The notes beneath the pieces were generated by a model. The model did not search any database, was not told the origin of the DNA, and saw only the letters and a program-made list of their open reading frames with translations. From assembly GCF_026183675.1 (NCBI RefSeq), contig NZ_JAPIVK010000004.1:54728-118727 (forward strand): a stretch of 64,000 nt of DNA, read 5' to 3'. Below are positions 19,331 to 28,405 of this stretch, in pieces (positions within the stretch are counted from its first letter, which is position 1; every line of letters starts with the position of its first letter). The stretch comes from Microbulbifer halophilus (GTDB lineage: Bacteria > Pseudomonadota > Gammaproteobacteria > Pseudomonadales > Cellvibrionaceae). The translations under genes were made by a program, and so were the position numbers.

Positions 19331-19966
19331 TTACTCTGCGCCTTCGCCGCTTTCGTCTTCAGCCTCTTCGCCTTCGGCTTCTACGGCGCCGCGCGGTTTA
19401 TGTACTGAGGCGACAACCAGGTCGTGGTCTTCGCCGTGAGTCAGGTCCACGGATTCCACACCTGCCGGCAGCTTGAGGTCGGAAATGTGCAGTACGCCGT
19501 CCAGGTCCAGATCGGCCAGGTCCACGTCGATGTATTCCGGCAGTTTGGAAGCGGGAGCGCTGATTTCCAGCTCGGTCAGGGTATGGGAGACGATACCGCC
19601 CGCTTTCACACCCTTGCAGCTTTCCTCATTCAGGAAGTGCAGCGGCACTTTCATGTGTATCTTGGTGTTGGCGGAAACGCGCTGGAAGTCCAGGTGGTAG
19701 ATGATCTGCTGGGACGGGTGGCGCTGCAGGTCGCGCAGGATTACCTGCTCTTTCTTGCCGTCTACGTCCAGGTTCAGGACGGAGGAGAAGAAAGCCTCGT
19801 TTTCCAGTGCTTTCCAAAGCTCGCGGGCCAGTACGGAGACGGACTGTGGCTCGGTTTTGCCACCGTAGATGATGCCGGGTACGCGACCTTCCTCGCGACG
19901 CAGGCGGCGGCTCGCACCTTTCCCTTCGTCGCTGCGGACGCTGGCGTTCAGTTGGATATCAGACAT
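19331..19966 (-). CDS. rplY: 50S ribosomal protein L25/general stress protein Ctc
   Basis: 211 aa from the ATG at 19966; the upstream extension of the frame has no family residues. It is the long Ctc form: an N-terminal 5S-rRNA-binding L25 domain ([18 protein letters not shown], about 15-32) and a C-terminal TL5-like domain (about 95-185), then an acidic tail ([16 protein letters not shown]). It lies between prs and pth, the standard gammaproteobacterial order. Confidence 0.94.
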   Translation of the reverse strand: MSDIQLNASVRSDEGKGASRRLRREEGRVPGIIYGGKTEPQSVSVLARELWKALENEAFFSSVLNLDVDGKKEQVILRDLQRHPSQQIIYHLDFQRVSANTKIHMKVPLHFLNEESCKGVKAGGIVSHTLTELEISAPASKLPEYIDVDLADLDLDGVLHISDLKLPAGVESVDLTHGEDHDLVVASVHKPRGAVEAEGEEAEDESGEGAE

Positions 19967-20065
19967 GGGGTAGACCTCGGGTTGTCTGCCCAGAGCGACC
20001 TGCGACCGGACCGCTCTGGCGTTGCTGTAGATCGGGCCTAGTATCGCGTGGCCCAAATAGTAAAC

Positions 20066-20085
20066 GCCCGGCGGTACAGCCGGGC
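20066..20085 (-). terminator. Hairpin between prs and rplY
   Basis: GCCCGGC and GCCGGGC form a strong GC stem in the rplY leader. On the minus strand it is followed by GTTTACTATTT, not a clean T-run, so it may attenuate rather than stop transcription. Confidence 0.4.
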
Positions 20086-20100
20086 GGGCGCGTATTATAC

Positions 20101-20143
20101 AGAGGACAGGGGGCAGAGGACAGAGGGCAGAGGGCAGATAGAG
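20101..20143. repeat. Polypurine GAGGACAG/GGGCAGA tandem repeats
   Basis: Several near-direct repeats of AGAGGACAGGG and CAGAGGGCAG make a 43-bp polypurine tract on the plus strand between prs and rplY. No coding sense is seen. Such tracts change length easily by slippage. Confidence 0.55.
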
Positions 20144-20171
20144 GATTCTGTTCTCTGTCTTCAGTTTTCCG

Positions 20172-21113
<942 letters not shown>

Positions 21114-21151
21114 TGCGAGTTCCTTTGGTTTCGTTTCTTTGAGAGGGGTGA

Positions 21152-21180
21152 GAAATAGTCTAGACGCCTGTGGTTGTGAA
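21152..21180 (-). promoter_or_regulatory. Candidate prs promoter
   Basis: On the minus strand TTCACA, a 17-bp spacer and TATTTC lie between tRNA-Gln and the prs start. Spacing is ideal and the hexamers are moderate. Read-through from the tRNA is an alternative. Confidence 0.4.
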
Positions 21181-21248
21181 AGCTGTCAGTGCGCAGTCAC
21201 CTTTTGCAGTGTGCGACACAGGCGGCCGCGAAGGATAGAGTAAGGGAA

Positions 21249-21323
21249 TGGCTGGGGCGGTAGGATTCGAACCTACGCATGACGGGATCAAAACCCGCTG
21301 CCTTACCGCTTGGCTACGCCCCA
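21249..21323 (-). tRNA. tRNA-Gln (TTG), copy 2
   Basis: 75 nt with encoded CCA, identical over its full length to copy 1 at 16070-16144. It lies between ispE and prs, the position of tRNA-Gln in Pseudomonas, so this is probably the ancestral copy. It starts 22 bp after the ispE stop codon and may be cut from the ispE transcript. Confidence 0.97.
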
Positions 21324-21345
21324 GCAGATCTGCTGCCCTGGCCGT

Positions 21346-22218
21346 TCAGGCCCCGGCTGCAATTTTCGCGAGTTGGCGATGGGTGGGGGATTCGTCTACC
21401 CCGGCGGCGACAAAGCCGCGCCATCTTTCCGGCAGTTCTGCCAGTGCCGCTTTGGCTGCAGTCGCCGAGTCGAACGCTGCGAAGACGCAGGCCCCGGTGC
21501 CGGTCAGTTGCGCCTGGGCAAACTGTTGCAGCCATTCTCGGGCCGCGCGGATTTCCGGGTAGAGGCGTTCGACCAGTGCCTGACAGTCGTTGCCGAAATG
21601 CTGTTCCAGCCAGCGACCGTCGAGCCGCCCCTCACGAAGGTGCGCTAATGTAATTGCGGCGGAATCTCTTGTCAAACCCGGGTGGCCGAATACCGCCGCA
21701 GTACTCACAGCACAGTCCGGCACCACCACCAGATAATGTCGCGGCGGCGTTTCCACCGGAACCAGTTTTTCCCCCACACCTTCCGCCCAAGCGGTGCGGC
21801 CGCGCACAAATACCGGCACATCCGCGCCCAGTGTGCGCCCGAGTTGCGCCAGCCGGCTCAGCGAGAGGTCGCACTGCCACAGGTGATTGAGCCCCAGTAG
21901 TGTCGTCGCCGCGTCACTACTGCCGCCGCCGATACCGCCGCCGTGGGGCAGTTTTTTCTGCAGCACAATATGCGCCCCCCTGCCGCAGCCGCTTTCCCGT
22001 TGCAACAGCCGCGCGGCGCGATAGATCAGATTCTCTTCGAGGGGTATCTCCAGGCTGCCGGAATCAACACTGATCTCGTTGTCGTCGCGGAGTTCAAGCC
22101 GGAGTTCGTCGCCGAAGTCCAGCAACTGAAACAGCGTCTGCAGTTCGTGATAGCCATCGGCCCGGCGGCCGAGGATGCGCAGGATCAGGTTGAGCTTGGC
22201 GGGGGCGGAGAGAAGCAT
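21346..22218 (-). CDS. ispE: 4-diphosphocytidyl-2-C-methyl-D-erythritol kinase
   Basis: 290 aa from the ATG at 22218; the frame runs upstream through non-conserved sequence. It is a GHMP kinase of the MEP isoprenoid pathway that phosphorylates CDP-methylerythritol. The substrate-binding start LSAPAKLNLILRILGRRADGYHEL and the ATP loop PHGGGIGGGSSDAATTL (about 98-114) are clear. The lolB-ispE-tRNA-Gln-prs order is conserved in gammaproteobacteria. No obvious Shine-Dalgarno is seen. Confidence 0.94.
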   Translation of the reverse strand: MLLSAPAKLNLILRILGRRADGYHELQTLFQLLDFGDELRLELRDDNEISVDSGSLEIPLEENLIYRAARLLQRESGCGRGAHIVLQKKLPHGGGIGGGSSDAATTLLGLNHLWQCDLSLSRLAQLGRTLGADVPVFVRGRTAWAEGVGEKLVPVETPPRHYLVVVPDCAVSTAAVFGHPGLTRDSAAITLAHLREGRLDGRWLEQHFGNDCQALVERLYPEIRAAREWLQQFAQAQLTGTGACVFAAFDSATAAKAALAELPERWRGFVAAGVDESPTHRQLAKIAAGA

Positions 22219-22302
22219 GGGCGGATGATGACAAATTTGTTGGGAACAAATTTGGACGCCGCAGGCGCCCAAAGGGTGAGCGCCATGGACGGCGCGAATC
22301 AA

Positions 22303-22363
22303 TGATGAATGATAACGTCCGCAGCTCTGTTCATCATTCACCCTTCATCGTTCACCATTCAAA
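22303..22363. repeat. Short ATGATGAATG / CATCATTCACC intergenic repeat
   Basis: AATGATGAATGATAACG at the left and TTCATCATTCACCCTTCATCG at the right form an imperfect inverted pair between lolB and ispE. It resembles the sequence at 46-104. Confidence 0.35.
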
Positions 22364-22988
22364 AGACCCACTCCTTGATCACCAGCGTTACATTCACCGG
22401 CCCCGCGGCCTGGCTGGTGGTCGCCTTGATCTTTGTCGGCAGCGTGTAGGGGCCGCGGTTCTCGTAGCCGCTGAAATTCAGTTGCCAGCCGGATTGCTGC
22501 AGGCTCTGCAGTTGCCCCCCGGCGTTGCGCTGCTCGCTGGCGCCGCCGCCGGGGGCGGCCAGGCCGCGGACCCAGTAGTACATCTCGTCGATCGGCAGCG
22601 GCCAGCCGAGGGTCTGCATGGTCAATTGTGCGGGACTGGGGGCGTGCACCGGCGGGTCGTCGCCGCGCTGCAGGCTGACGCCGGCGGGGCTGCCGCTGAT
22701 GACCGTGGCTCCTGCGCCCAGGGGGCCGCTCAGGTGGATGCGATAGCGGGGGGAGTTCTTCTGTTCCCAGGTCAGGTTGGCGCTGCCGTTGTCCTTCGGC
22801 GAGCGCACGCCGATTTTGCCCTTGATGGTCCAGCGTTGCAGCTGTTCCACCGATGGCTGCGTCTCCGGTGGCTGTTCCGCCGGAGCGGGCGGCTGGGTTT
22901 TCTGGCTGCTGCAGGCCACCAGCAGCAGGGCAAAGCAGCCGAGCAGTAACTTGGCGCCCTGCGGGGACTTTGGCCCGAGTCCCGTCAT
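22359..22988 (-). CDS. lolB: Outer-membrane lipoprotein receptor LolB
   Basis: 209 aa from the ATG at 22988, one base after the upstream TPR gene stop; an in-frame ATG at 23006 with a better Shine-Dalgarno (GGAA) would add six residues. It accepts lipoproteins from LolA and inserts them in the outer membrane. The signal peptide ends in the lipobox LVAC (Cys26). Conserved LolB features are WTIKGKIGVRSPKDNGSANLTWEQ and the region with LGWPLPIDEMYYWVRGL. It lies in the usual place beside ispE. Confidence 0.92.
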   Translation of the reverse strand: MTGLGPKSPQGAKLLLGCFALLLVACSSQKTQPPAPAEQPPETQPSVEQLQRWTIKGKIGVRSPKDNGSANLTWEQKNSPRYRIHLSGPLGAGATVISGSPAGVSLQRGDDPPVHAPSPAQLTMQTLGWPLPIDEMYYWVRGLAAPGGGASEQRNAGGQLQSLQQSGWQLNFSGYENRGPYTLPTKIKATTSQAAGPVNVTLVIKEWVF

Positions 22989-22989
22989 T

Positions 22990-24843
22990 TCAAGTATCCG
23001 ATGCATGCTGTTCCAGTGATTCGTTGATTTGCAGGCGCTTCATCGCCGCGGGAATGATTTTGCTCTGCGGGTTTTTTTCCAGGGCGTCGCGCCAGACCTG
23101 CATGGCCTGTTCGCGGTTGCCCTGTACCCAGAGGACTTCCCCCAGGTGGGCGGCTATCTCGTGATCCGGCAGTTGTTCCAGGGCTTTCCGCAGGTATTTT
23201 ACCGCTTCGCTGTGATTGCCCAGACGGTACTGTACCCAGCCCATGCTGTCGATGATGGCCGGATCGTCCGGCCGCAGTTCCAGCGCCTTGGCGATTAACC
23301 GGTGGGCTTCATCCAGGCGCTCTTCGTCCCCGATCAGCTCGTAGCCCAGTGCATTGAGGATGGTGGGGTTGTCGGGATCCTGCTGCAGCAGTTTGCGCAT
23401 ACCGCGTTCGAAGTCGGCGGTGTTGCCCAGTTGGTTGTTGAGCAGGGCGCGGGCGTAGATCAGGCGGCCGCTGCCGCTGTGTTGCTCCACGGCCCCATCC
23501 AGCAGTTCCAGCGCGCGCTGGTGCCGGTCGTGTTTCTGCAGCAGTTCGACTTCCATCAGGTAGAAGTGTTCGGACTGTTCCGGATGGCGCCGGCGCAGTT
23601 CGGCAAACCACTCGCTGTTGTCCTCGGCCTGGCCGCTGGCTGCCAGCAGTTCGGTGCCGCGTGTGATGGCCGGAACATAATCTCCGCCCGGCTCCACCTG
23701 GCGAAAGTGGGCGACGGCGGTGCCGGTATCGTTGGCCTCGTCGGCGATACCGCCGAGATAGAAGTGGGCCGCGGATTCGTGTTCGCCGAGGGCCAGCAGC
23801 CGCTCGAACAGTGGTTTTGCTTTGGTGTAGTTGTGGGTTTCGAAACGGATCAGCGCCAGCGACAGGACCATGTTGCCGTCGTGGGGGTGCTGCTTGACCA
23901 GCCTGGCGAACTGTCGCTGGGCCATCTCGAGATCCTCGCGGATCAGCAGGCGCGCATACTGCAGGCGCAGGCGGCTTTCGTCGGGGTAGACGGAAACCAG
24001 CTTTTCCAGCAGTTGCAACGCCTCACCCCGTTTCTCCTGGTCCACCAGGATATGGCTCTCCAGCAGCGGCGCGTCCAGGTTGTCAGGGTGCTGCTCCTGG
24101 ACGCGCCGGGCGATGCCCAGTGCCCGGGGGTAGTTTTCGGAAGCGCGCAGCATCATTGCCAGGGCCAGCGCCACTTCGCCGTTTTCGGGGTACTGGGCCG
24201 CCAGCTGCTCGAATTCGGGCAGCATGGCATCGGTCAGCGGCCGATTGGAGGTGGCGGTGGCGGCCAGGGACTGCAGCGGTGCATCGCCGCCCAGCGCCAG
24301 CGCCTTTTTCGCGTGCAGGAGGGCGTCGTCCAGGTCGCCGGCGAGGGTCAGTTCGGCGGTGGCCGCCAGTTGCGCCTCGGGGTTGTCCGGTTCCAGCTGT
24401 ACCCACAGTCGCGAGGCGCGCAGTGCCGCGCGGCGGGCGTTGAGAAAACGCGCGATGCGGGTGGCGCGGGCGGCCACGCCCGCATCCTGGGTGCGCTCCG
24501 CCTGGGTGTAGTAGTTGGCCAGGGCCACATCGTACTGTTCGCGGTTCCCGGCCACCTCCGCCACGAGCAGGGTGTAGAAAGCGTCGATGGGAAAGGCGCG
24601 TGCCGGGGATCCTGCACTTTCCGGCTCTGAGGCTTCGGTCTCTGCGGATTTGGCCTCCGTGGCTTCGGAGGACGCTTCGACGATTTCCTCCGGCGGCCTG
24701 TCCGCCGGGGCGCGGGTCGTTTCCGGCGTCTCTCGCGATTGCTCCGGCGCCTCTTGTGGCTGGTGGGCGCAGGCGCCCAGCAGCAGGCAGATGGCGGCGC
24801 CCAGCAGCGGGCGGGGTCGGTGGCTGTATCTGGCTGAAAGCAT
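22990..24843 (-). CDS. TPR-repeat outer-membrane lipoprotein (PA4667-like)
   Basis: 617 aa. The signal peptide has a lipobox LGAC (Cys25), then a Glu/Pro/Ala-rich linker (about 27-85), then many tetratricopeptide repeats to the C-terminus (clear examples: PTILNALGYELIGDEERLDEA; PAIIDSMGWVQYRLGNHSEA). It corresponds in place and architecture to Pseudomonas PA4667, between hemA and lolB. TPR lipoproteins of this kind are scaffolds for envelope machinery; a precise function is not known. It is divergent from hemA and ends one base before lolB. Confidence 0.88.
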   Translation of the reverse strand: MLSARYSHRPRPLLGAAICLLLGACAHQPQEAPEQSRETPETTRAPADRPPEEIVEASSEATEAKSAETEASEPESAGSPARAFPIDAFYTLLVAEVAGNREQYDVALANYYTQAERTQDAGVAARATRIARFLNARRAALRASRLWVQLEPDNPEAQLAATAELTLAGDLDDALLHAKKALALGGDAPLQSLAATATSNRPLTDAMLPEFEQLAAQYPENGEVALALAMMLRASENYPRALGIARRVQEQHPDNLDAPLLESHILVDQEKRGEALQLLEKLVSVYPDESRLRLQYARLLIREDLEMAQRQFARLVKQHPHDGNMVLSLALIRFETHNYTKAKPLFERLLALGEHESAAHFYLGGIADEANDTGTAVAHFRQVEPGGDYVPAITRGTELLAASGQAEDNSEWFAELRRRHPEQSEHFYLMEVELLQKHDRHQRALELLDGAVEQHSGSGRLIYARALLNNQLGNTADFERGMRKLLQQDPDNPTILNALGYELIGDEERLDEAHRLIAKALELRPDDPAIIDSMGWVQYRLGNHSEAVKYLRKALEQLPDHEIAAHLGEVLWVQGNREQAMQVWRDALEKNPQSKIIPAAMKRLQINESLEQHASDT

Positions 24844-25034
24844 AGAAGCGTGTCCGTACGTTGCACCGCGCGGGGCCCTGCGCGGGATGGCTGTTTATCG
24901 TCGAGTGGGCACGGGTAATTCTAGTCGCGATTTGCACTGGCGGCCGCGACCTGGCTCCTGAATCCCCGTCCCCTGCGCGCTGTTCGTCTCCACCCGGAAT
25001 CGGGCCCGGGAACGGATTAAACGGTGTTTCAACC

Positions 25035-25063
25035 TTGCAAGCCGTGCGGCCGACCGCGAAAAT
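25035..25063 (+). promoter_or_regulatory. Candidate hemA promoter
   Basis: TTGCAA, a 17-bp spacer and GAAAAT lie 34 bp before the hemA start. The -10 is imperfect, so confidence is low. Confidence 0.3.
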
Positions 25064-25096
25064 GCGCCCCCGAAAGCGGAACGCCGACAGGAATCT

Positions 25097-26374
25097 ATGC
25101 CAATCCTCGCCCTGGGTATCAATCACGACAGCGCGCCGATCGAGGTGCGCGAGCGGGTGGCGTTTGCCCCCGAAGTGATGCCCGCTGCCCTGGCAGAGGC
25201 GCGCCGGGCGCTGGCCTGCCCGGAACTGGCCATTCTCTCTACCTGCAACCGCACCGAAATCTACGGCGAGGTGGCGCCGGAGCGGCTGCTGGACTGGCTG
25301 GCCGGGTACCACGGGGTGTCGCGGGAACAGCTCGAGAGCAGCAGCTACAGCTACACCGGCGAGGCCGCCGTGCGCCATATGATGCGGGTGGCCTGCGGGC
25401 TCGACTCGCTGGTCCTCGGCGAGCCGCAGATACTGGGCCAGATCAAGTCCGCCTACGCGGTGGCGCGCGAAAGCGGCAGTGTCGGCAGCCTGTTGCACAG
25501 CGTTTTCCAGCAGGTGTTCGCAGTGGCCAAGAAAGTGCGCTCCGAGACCGCCATCGGCGAGAATCCGGTGTCCGTGGCCTATGCCGCCGTATCCCTGGCA
25601 TCGCGCATCTTTACCGACCTGGGCAAGCAGACGGCACTGCTGATCGGCGCCGGCGAGACCATCGAATTGGTGGCGCGCCACCTGCTGGAGCAGGGGATCG
25701 AGAAGCTGATTGTCGCCAACCGCACACTGGATCGCGCCCAACAGCTGGCGGAGAATTTCGGCGCCGAACCCATTCTGCTGGCGGATACCCCGGAATACCT
25801 GCCGCGGGCGGATATCGTCATCAGCTCCACCGCCAGCCAGCTGCCGATCCTCGGCAAGGGCGCGGTGGAGTCGGCGCTGAGAGAGCGCCGCCACAGCCCA
25901 GTGTTCATGGTCGATATCGCCGTGCCGCGGGATATCGAACCCCAGGTGGGCCAGTTGGACGATATCTACCTGTACACCGTCGACGACCTGCGGGGTGTGA
26001 TCGACGAGGGTCGCCGCTCGCGGGAAAAGGCCGCGGAGGCGGCCCGCGAGATCGTCGACAGGGCCGCTACCGAATTCATGCAGTGGCGCCGCTCCCGGGG
26101 CGCCGTGGACACCATTCGCAACTTTCGCGAAAGGGCCCAGGATATCAGCGACGGCGAACTGGAACGGGCGCTGCAGCAACTGGATAAGGGTGGGGACCCG
26201 CGGCGCCTGCTGGAGCAACTGGCGCGCTCGCTGACCAACAAGCTGATCCATGCACCCACGGTCAACCTGAAGCGCGCCACCGCCGGGGACGACCCGGAGC
26301 GGCTGCGCCTGGCGCGGGAAATCGTCGGCCTGGAGCCGCCCGCCGAAACAGAATCAGAGAAAAAGAATAGATGA
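25097..26374 (+). CDS. hemA: Glutamyl-tRNA reductase
   Basis: 425 aa. It reduces glutamyl-tRNA to glutamate-1-semialdehyde with NADPH, the first step of C5 tetrapyrrole synthesis. The catalytic Cys50 is in [26 protein letters not shown] (about 112) and the NADPH-binding [19 protein letters not shown] (about 180) follow, and the C-terminal dimerisation helix begins around 310. An AGGA Shine-Dalgarno precedes the ATG. The stop overlaps the prfA start (ATGA), the conserved hemA-prfA-prmC operon. Confidence 0.96.
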   Translation: MPILALGINHDSAPIEVRERVAFAPEVMPAALAEARRALACPELAILSTCNRTEIYGEVAPERLLDWLAGYHGVSREQLESSSYSYTGEAAVRHMMRVACGLDSLVLGEPQILGQIKSAYAVARESGSVGSLLHSVFQQVFAVAKKVRSETAIGENPVSVAYAAVSLASRIFTDLGKQTALLIGAGETIELVARHLLEQGIEKLIVANRTLDRAQQLAENFGAEPILLADTPEYLPRADIVISSTASQLPILGKGAVESALRERRHSPVFMVDIAVPRDIEPQVGQLDDIYLYTVDDLRGVIDEGRRSREKAAEAAREIVDRAATEFMQWRRSRGAVDTIRNFRERAQDISDGELERALQQLDKGGDPRRLLEQLARSLTNKLIHAPTVNLKRATAGDDPERLRLAREIVGLEPPAETESEKKNR

Positions 26375-27453
26375 AAGACTCGCTACTGAACAAACTGGAA
26401 AACCTGGTGGAGCGCCACGAGGAGGTCTCGGCGCTGCTCGGCGATCCGGATGTGATCGGCGACCAGGGCCAGTTCCGCGACCTGTCCCGCGAATTCTCCG
26501 AGCTGGAGGAAGTGGTCAAATGCTACGGCCGTTACAGACAGCTGCAGGAGGATATGACCGCGGCGCGGGAAATGCTCGACGAGAGCGACGCGGACATGCG
26601 CGAGATGGCGCAGGAGGAACTGCGCGAGGCGGAAGAACAACTGGAGCCGCTGGAGCGCGAACTGCAGGCCCTGTTGTTGCCGAAGGATCCCAACGACCGC
26701 AAGAATGTCTTCCTGGAAATCCGCGCCGGCACCGGCGGCGACGAGGCGGCCATCTTCTCCGGCGACCTCTTCCGCATGTACTCCCGCTACGCCGAAAAGC
26801 AGGGCTGGCGCATCGAGGTGATCAGCGAGAACGAGGGCGAACACGGCGGCTACAAAGAGCTCATTACCCGCGTGTCCGGCGAGGACGTCTACGCGCGGCT
26901 GAAATTCGAATCCGGCGCCCACCGGGTGCAGCGGGTGCCGGAGACCGAATCCCAGGGCCGCATCCACACCTCTGCCTGCACCGTGGCGGTGATGCCGGAA
27001 CCGGACGAGCGCGATGCCGTGGAGATTGGCAAGGCGGATCTGCGCATCGATACCTACCGCGCCTCCGGCGCTGGCGGCCAGCACGTGAACAAGACGGATT
27101 CCGCCGTGCGCCTCACCCATGTGCCTACCGGCATCGTGGTGGAGTGCCAGGACGAACGCTCCCAGCACAAGAATCGCGCCAAGGCCCTGGCGCTGCTGCA
27201 GGCCAGGCTCTCCAGCGAACAGGAGGCCGCCGCGGCCCGGGAGATTTCCGACGCGCGCAAAAGCCTGGTGGGTAGCGGCGACCGCTCCGAACGCATCCGC
27301 ACCTACAACTTCCCCCAGGGCCGCGTCACTGACCACCGCATCGGCCTGACCCTGTACAAACTCGACGAAGTCATGCAGGGCGGGCTCGGGGAAGTGATCG
27401 AACCGCTGCGCACCGAGCACCAAGCGGACCAGCTCGCGGCGCTGGGACAGTAA
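26371..27453 (+). CDS. prfA: Peptide chain release factor 1
   Basis: 360 aa, the standard RF1 length. It recognises UAA and UAG. The GGQ motif, methylated by PrmC in bacteria, is in [20 protein letters not shown] (about 230-249). The anticodon-like tripeptide region lies in domain 2 ([16 protein letters not shown]). It overlaps hemA by 4 bp. A 39-bp repeat follows before prmC. Confidence 0.96.
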   Translation: MKDSLLNKLENLVERHEEVSALLGDPDVIGDQGQFRDLSREFSELEEVVKCYGRYRQLQEDMTAAREMLDESDADMREMAQEELREAEEQLEPLERELQALLLPKDPNDRKNVFLEIRAGTGGDEAAIFSGDLFRMYSRYAEKQGWRIEVISENEGEHGGYKELITRVSGEDVYARLKFESGAHRVQRVPETESQGRIHTSACTVAVMPEPDERDAVEIGKADLRIDTYRASGAGGQHVNKTDSAVRLTHVPTGIVVECQDERSQHKNRAKALALLQARLSSEQEAAAAREISDARKSLVGSGDRSERIRTYNFPQGRVTDHRIGLTLYKLDEVMQGGLGEVIEPLRTEHQADQLAALGQ

Positions 27454-27460
27454 CGATTTT

Positions 27461-27499
27461 CTCCCCTCTCCCTCCGGGAGAGGGGCCGGGGGAGAGGGC
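27461..27499. repeat. 39-bp CTCCCCTCTCC repeat, copy 2
   Basis: This copy is identical to the one at 9291-9329. Its right end, GGGGGAGAGGG, lies 8-15 bases before the prmC ATG and appears to act as the prmC Shine-Dalgarno sequence. Confidence 0.8.
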
Positions 27500-27506
27500 G
27501 TCTGAT

Positions 27507-28352
27507 ATGGCCACCGTCAAACAGAATCTTCACCGCAGCCCCGAACTCACCCACAGCGACAGCGCCCGCCTCGATACCGAACTGCTGCTCGCCCACAGCA
27601 TCGGCCGCGATCGTACCTGGCTCTACACCTGGCCCGAGTATGAATTGAGAGGAGAGGAGCAGCGCCGTTTCGACGCCCTGTTCGAGCGCCGCAAAAGCGG
27701 CGAGCCGGTGGCGCACCTGGTCGGCGAGCGGGAATTCTGGTCGCTGCCGTTGAAAGTCGATGCCTCCACCCTGATCCCGCGCCCGGATACCGAACTGCTG
27801 GTGGAAACCGCGCTGGAACTCTGCCCCGGAGAAAAACGGCGCGCGCTGGACCTGGGCACCGGCAGCGGCGCCATCGCGCTGGCGCTGGCGAGCGAAAGGC
27901 CCGGCTGGCGGATTCTCGCCGCGGAGAAATCCGCGGATGCGGTTGCGCTGGCGGAAGAGAATCGCCGTGCGCTGGGGTTCGACAATGTGGAGATCCTACA
28001 GAGCGACTGGTTTGCGCAGATAGCGCCGCAACAGTTTGACCTGGTCGTCAGCAACCCGCCCTACATCGATGCCGCCGATCCGCACCTGGCGCAGGGTGAT
28101 GTGCGTTTCGAACCCAGGTCGGCACTGGTTGCCGACCGCGAGGGGTTGGCCGATATCGAGCGGATTGCGCATGAAAGCCTGCACTTCCTGGAAGAGGGAG
28201 GCTGGCTGCTGGTCGAGCACGGCTGGCAGCAGGCCGGGGCAGTGCGAAAAATTTTCGCCGCCGCCGGCTTTCAGGATATCGAGAGCCGCAACGACTACGG
28301 CAACCGGGAGCGCATTACGCTAGGCCGTTGTCAAACATCAAAAAATAAATAG
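27507..28352 (+). CDS. prmC: Release factor glutamine methyltransferase
   Basis: 281 aa. It methylates the glutamine of the GGQ motif in RF1 and RF2 using S-adenosylmethionine. The SAM-binding motif is ALDLGTGSGAIALAL (about 112-126) and the catalytic NPPY motif, which holds the target glutamine, is in VVSNPPYIDAADPHL (about 182). ELLVETAL and the N-terminal helical domain match the family. It is coupled functionally and by operon to prfA. Confidence 0.95.
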   Translation: MATVKQNLHRSPELTHSDSARLDTELLLAHSIGRDRTWLYTWPEYELRGEEQRRFDALFERRKSGEPVAHLVGEREFWSLPLKVDASTLIPRPDTELLVETALELCPGEKRRALDLGTGSGAIALALASERPGWRILAAEKSADAVALAEENRRALGFDNVEILQSDWFAQIAPQQFDLVVSNPPYIDAADPHLAQGDVRFEPRSALVADREGLADIERIAHESLHFLEEGGWLLVEHGWQQAGAVRKIFAAAGFQDIESRNDYGNRERITLGRCQTSKNK

Positions 28353-28405
28353 CCAACATCAAAGAGCCACATCGGCGACTCCCGTCATTTGATATTGGAT
28401 TTCCG

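Noticed and set aside
20101-20143. CRISPR-like repeats in the polypurine tract
   Set aside because: The units are about 10 bp and contiguous, without spacers, and no cas genes are present in the window.
24083-26251. 722-codon minus-strand frame across the hemA and TPR genes
   Set aside because: It is antisense to hemA and an alternative frame of the TPR gene, with low-complexity translation.
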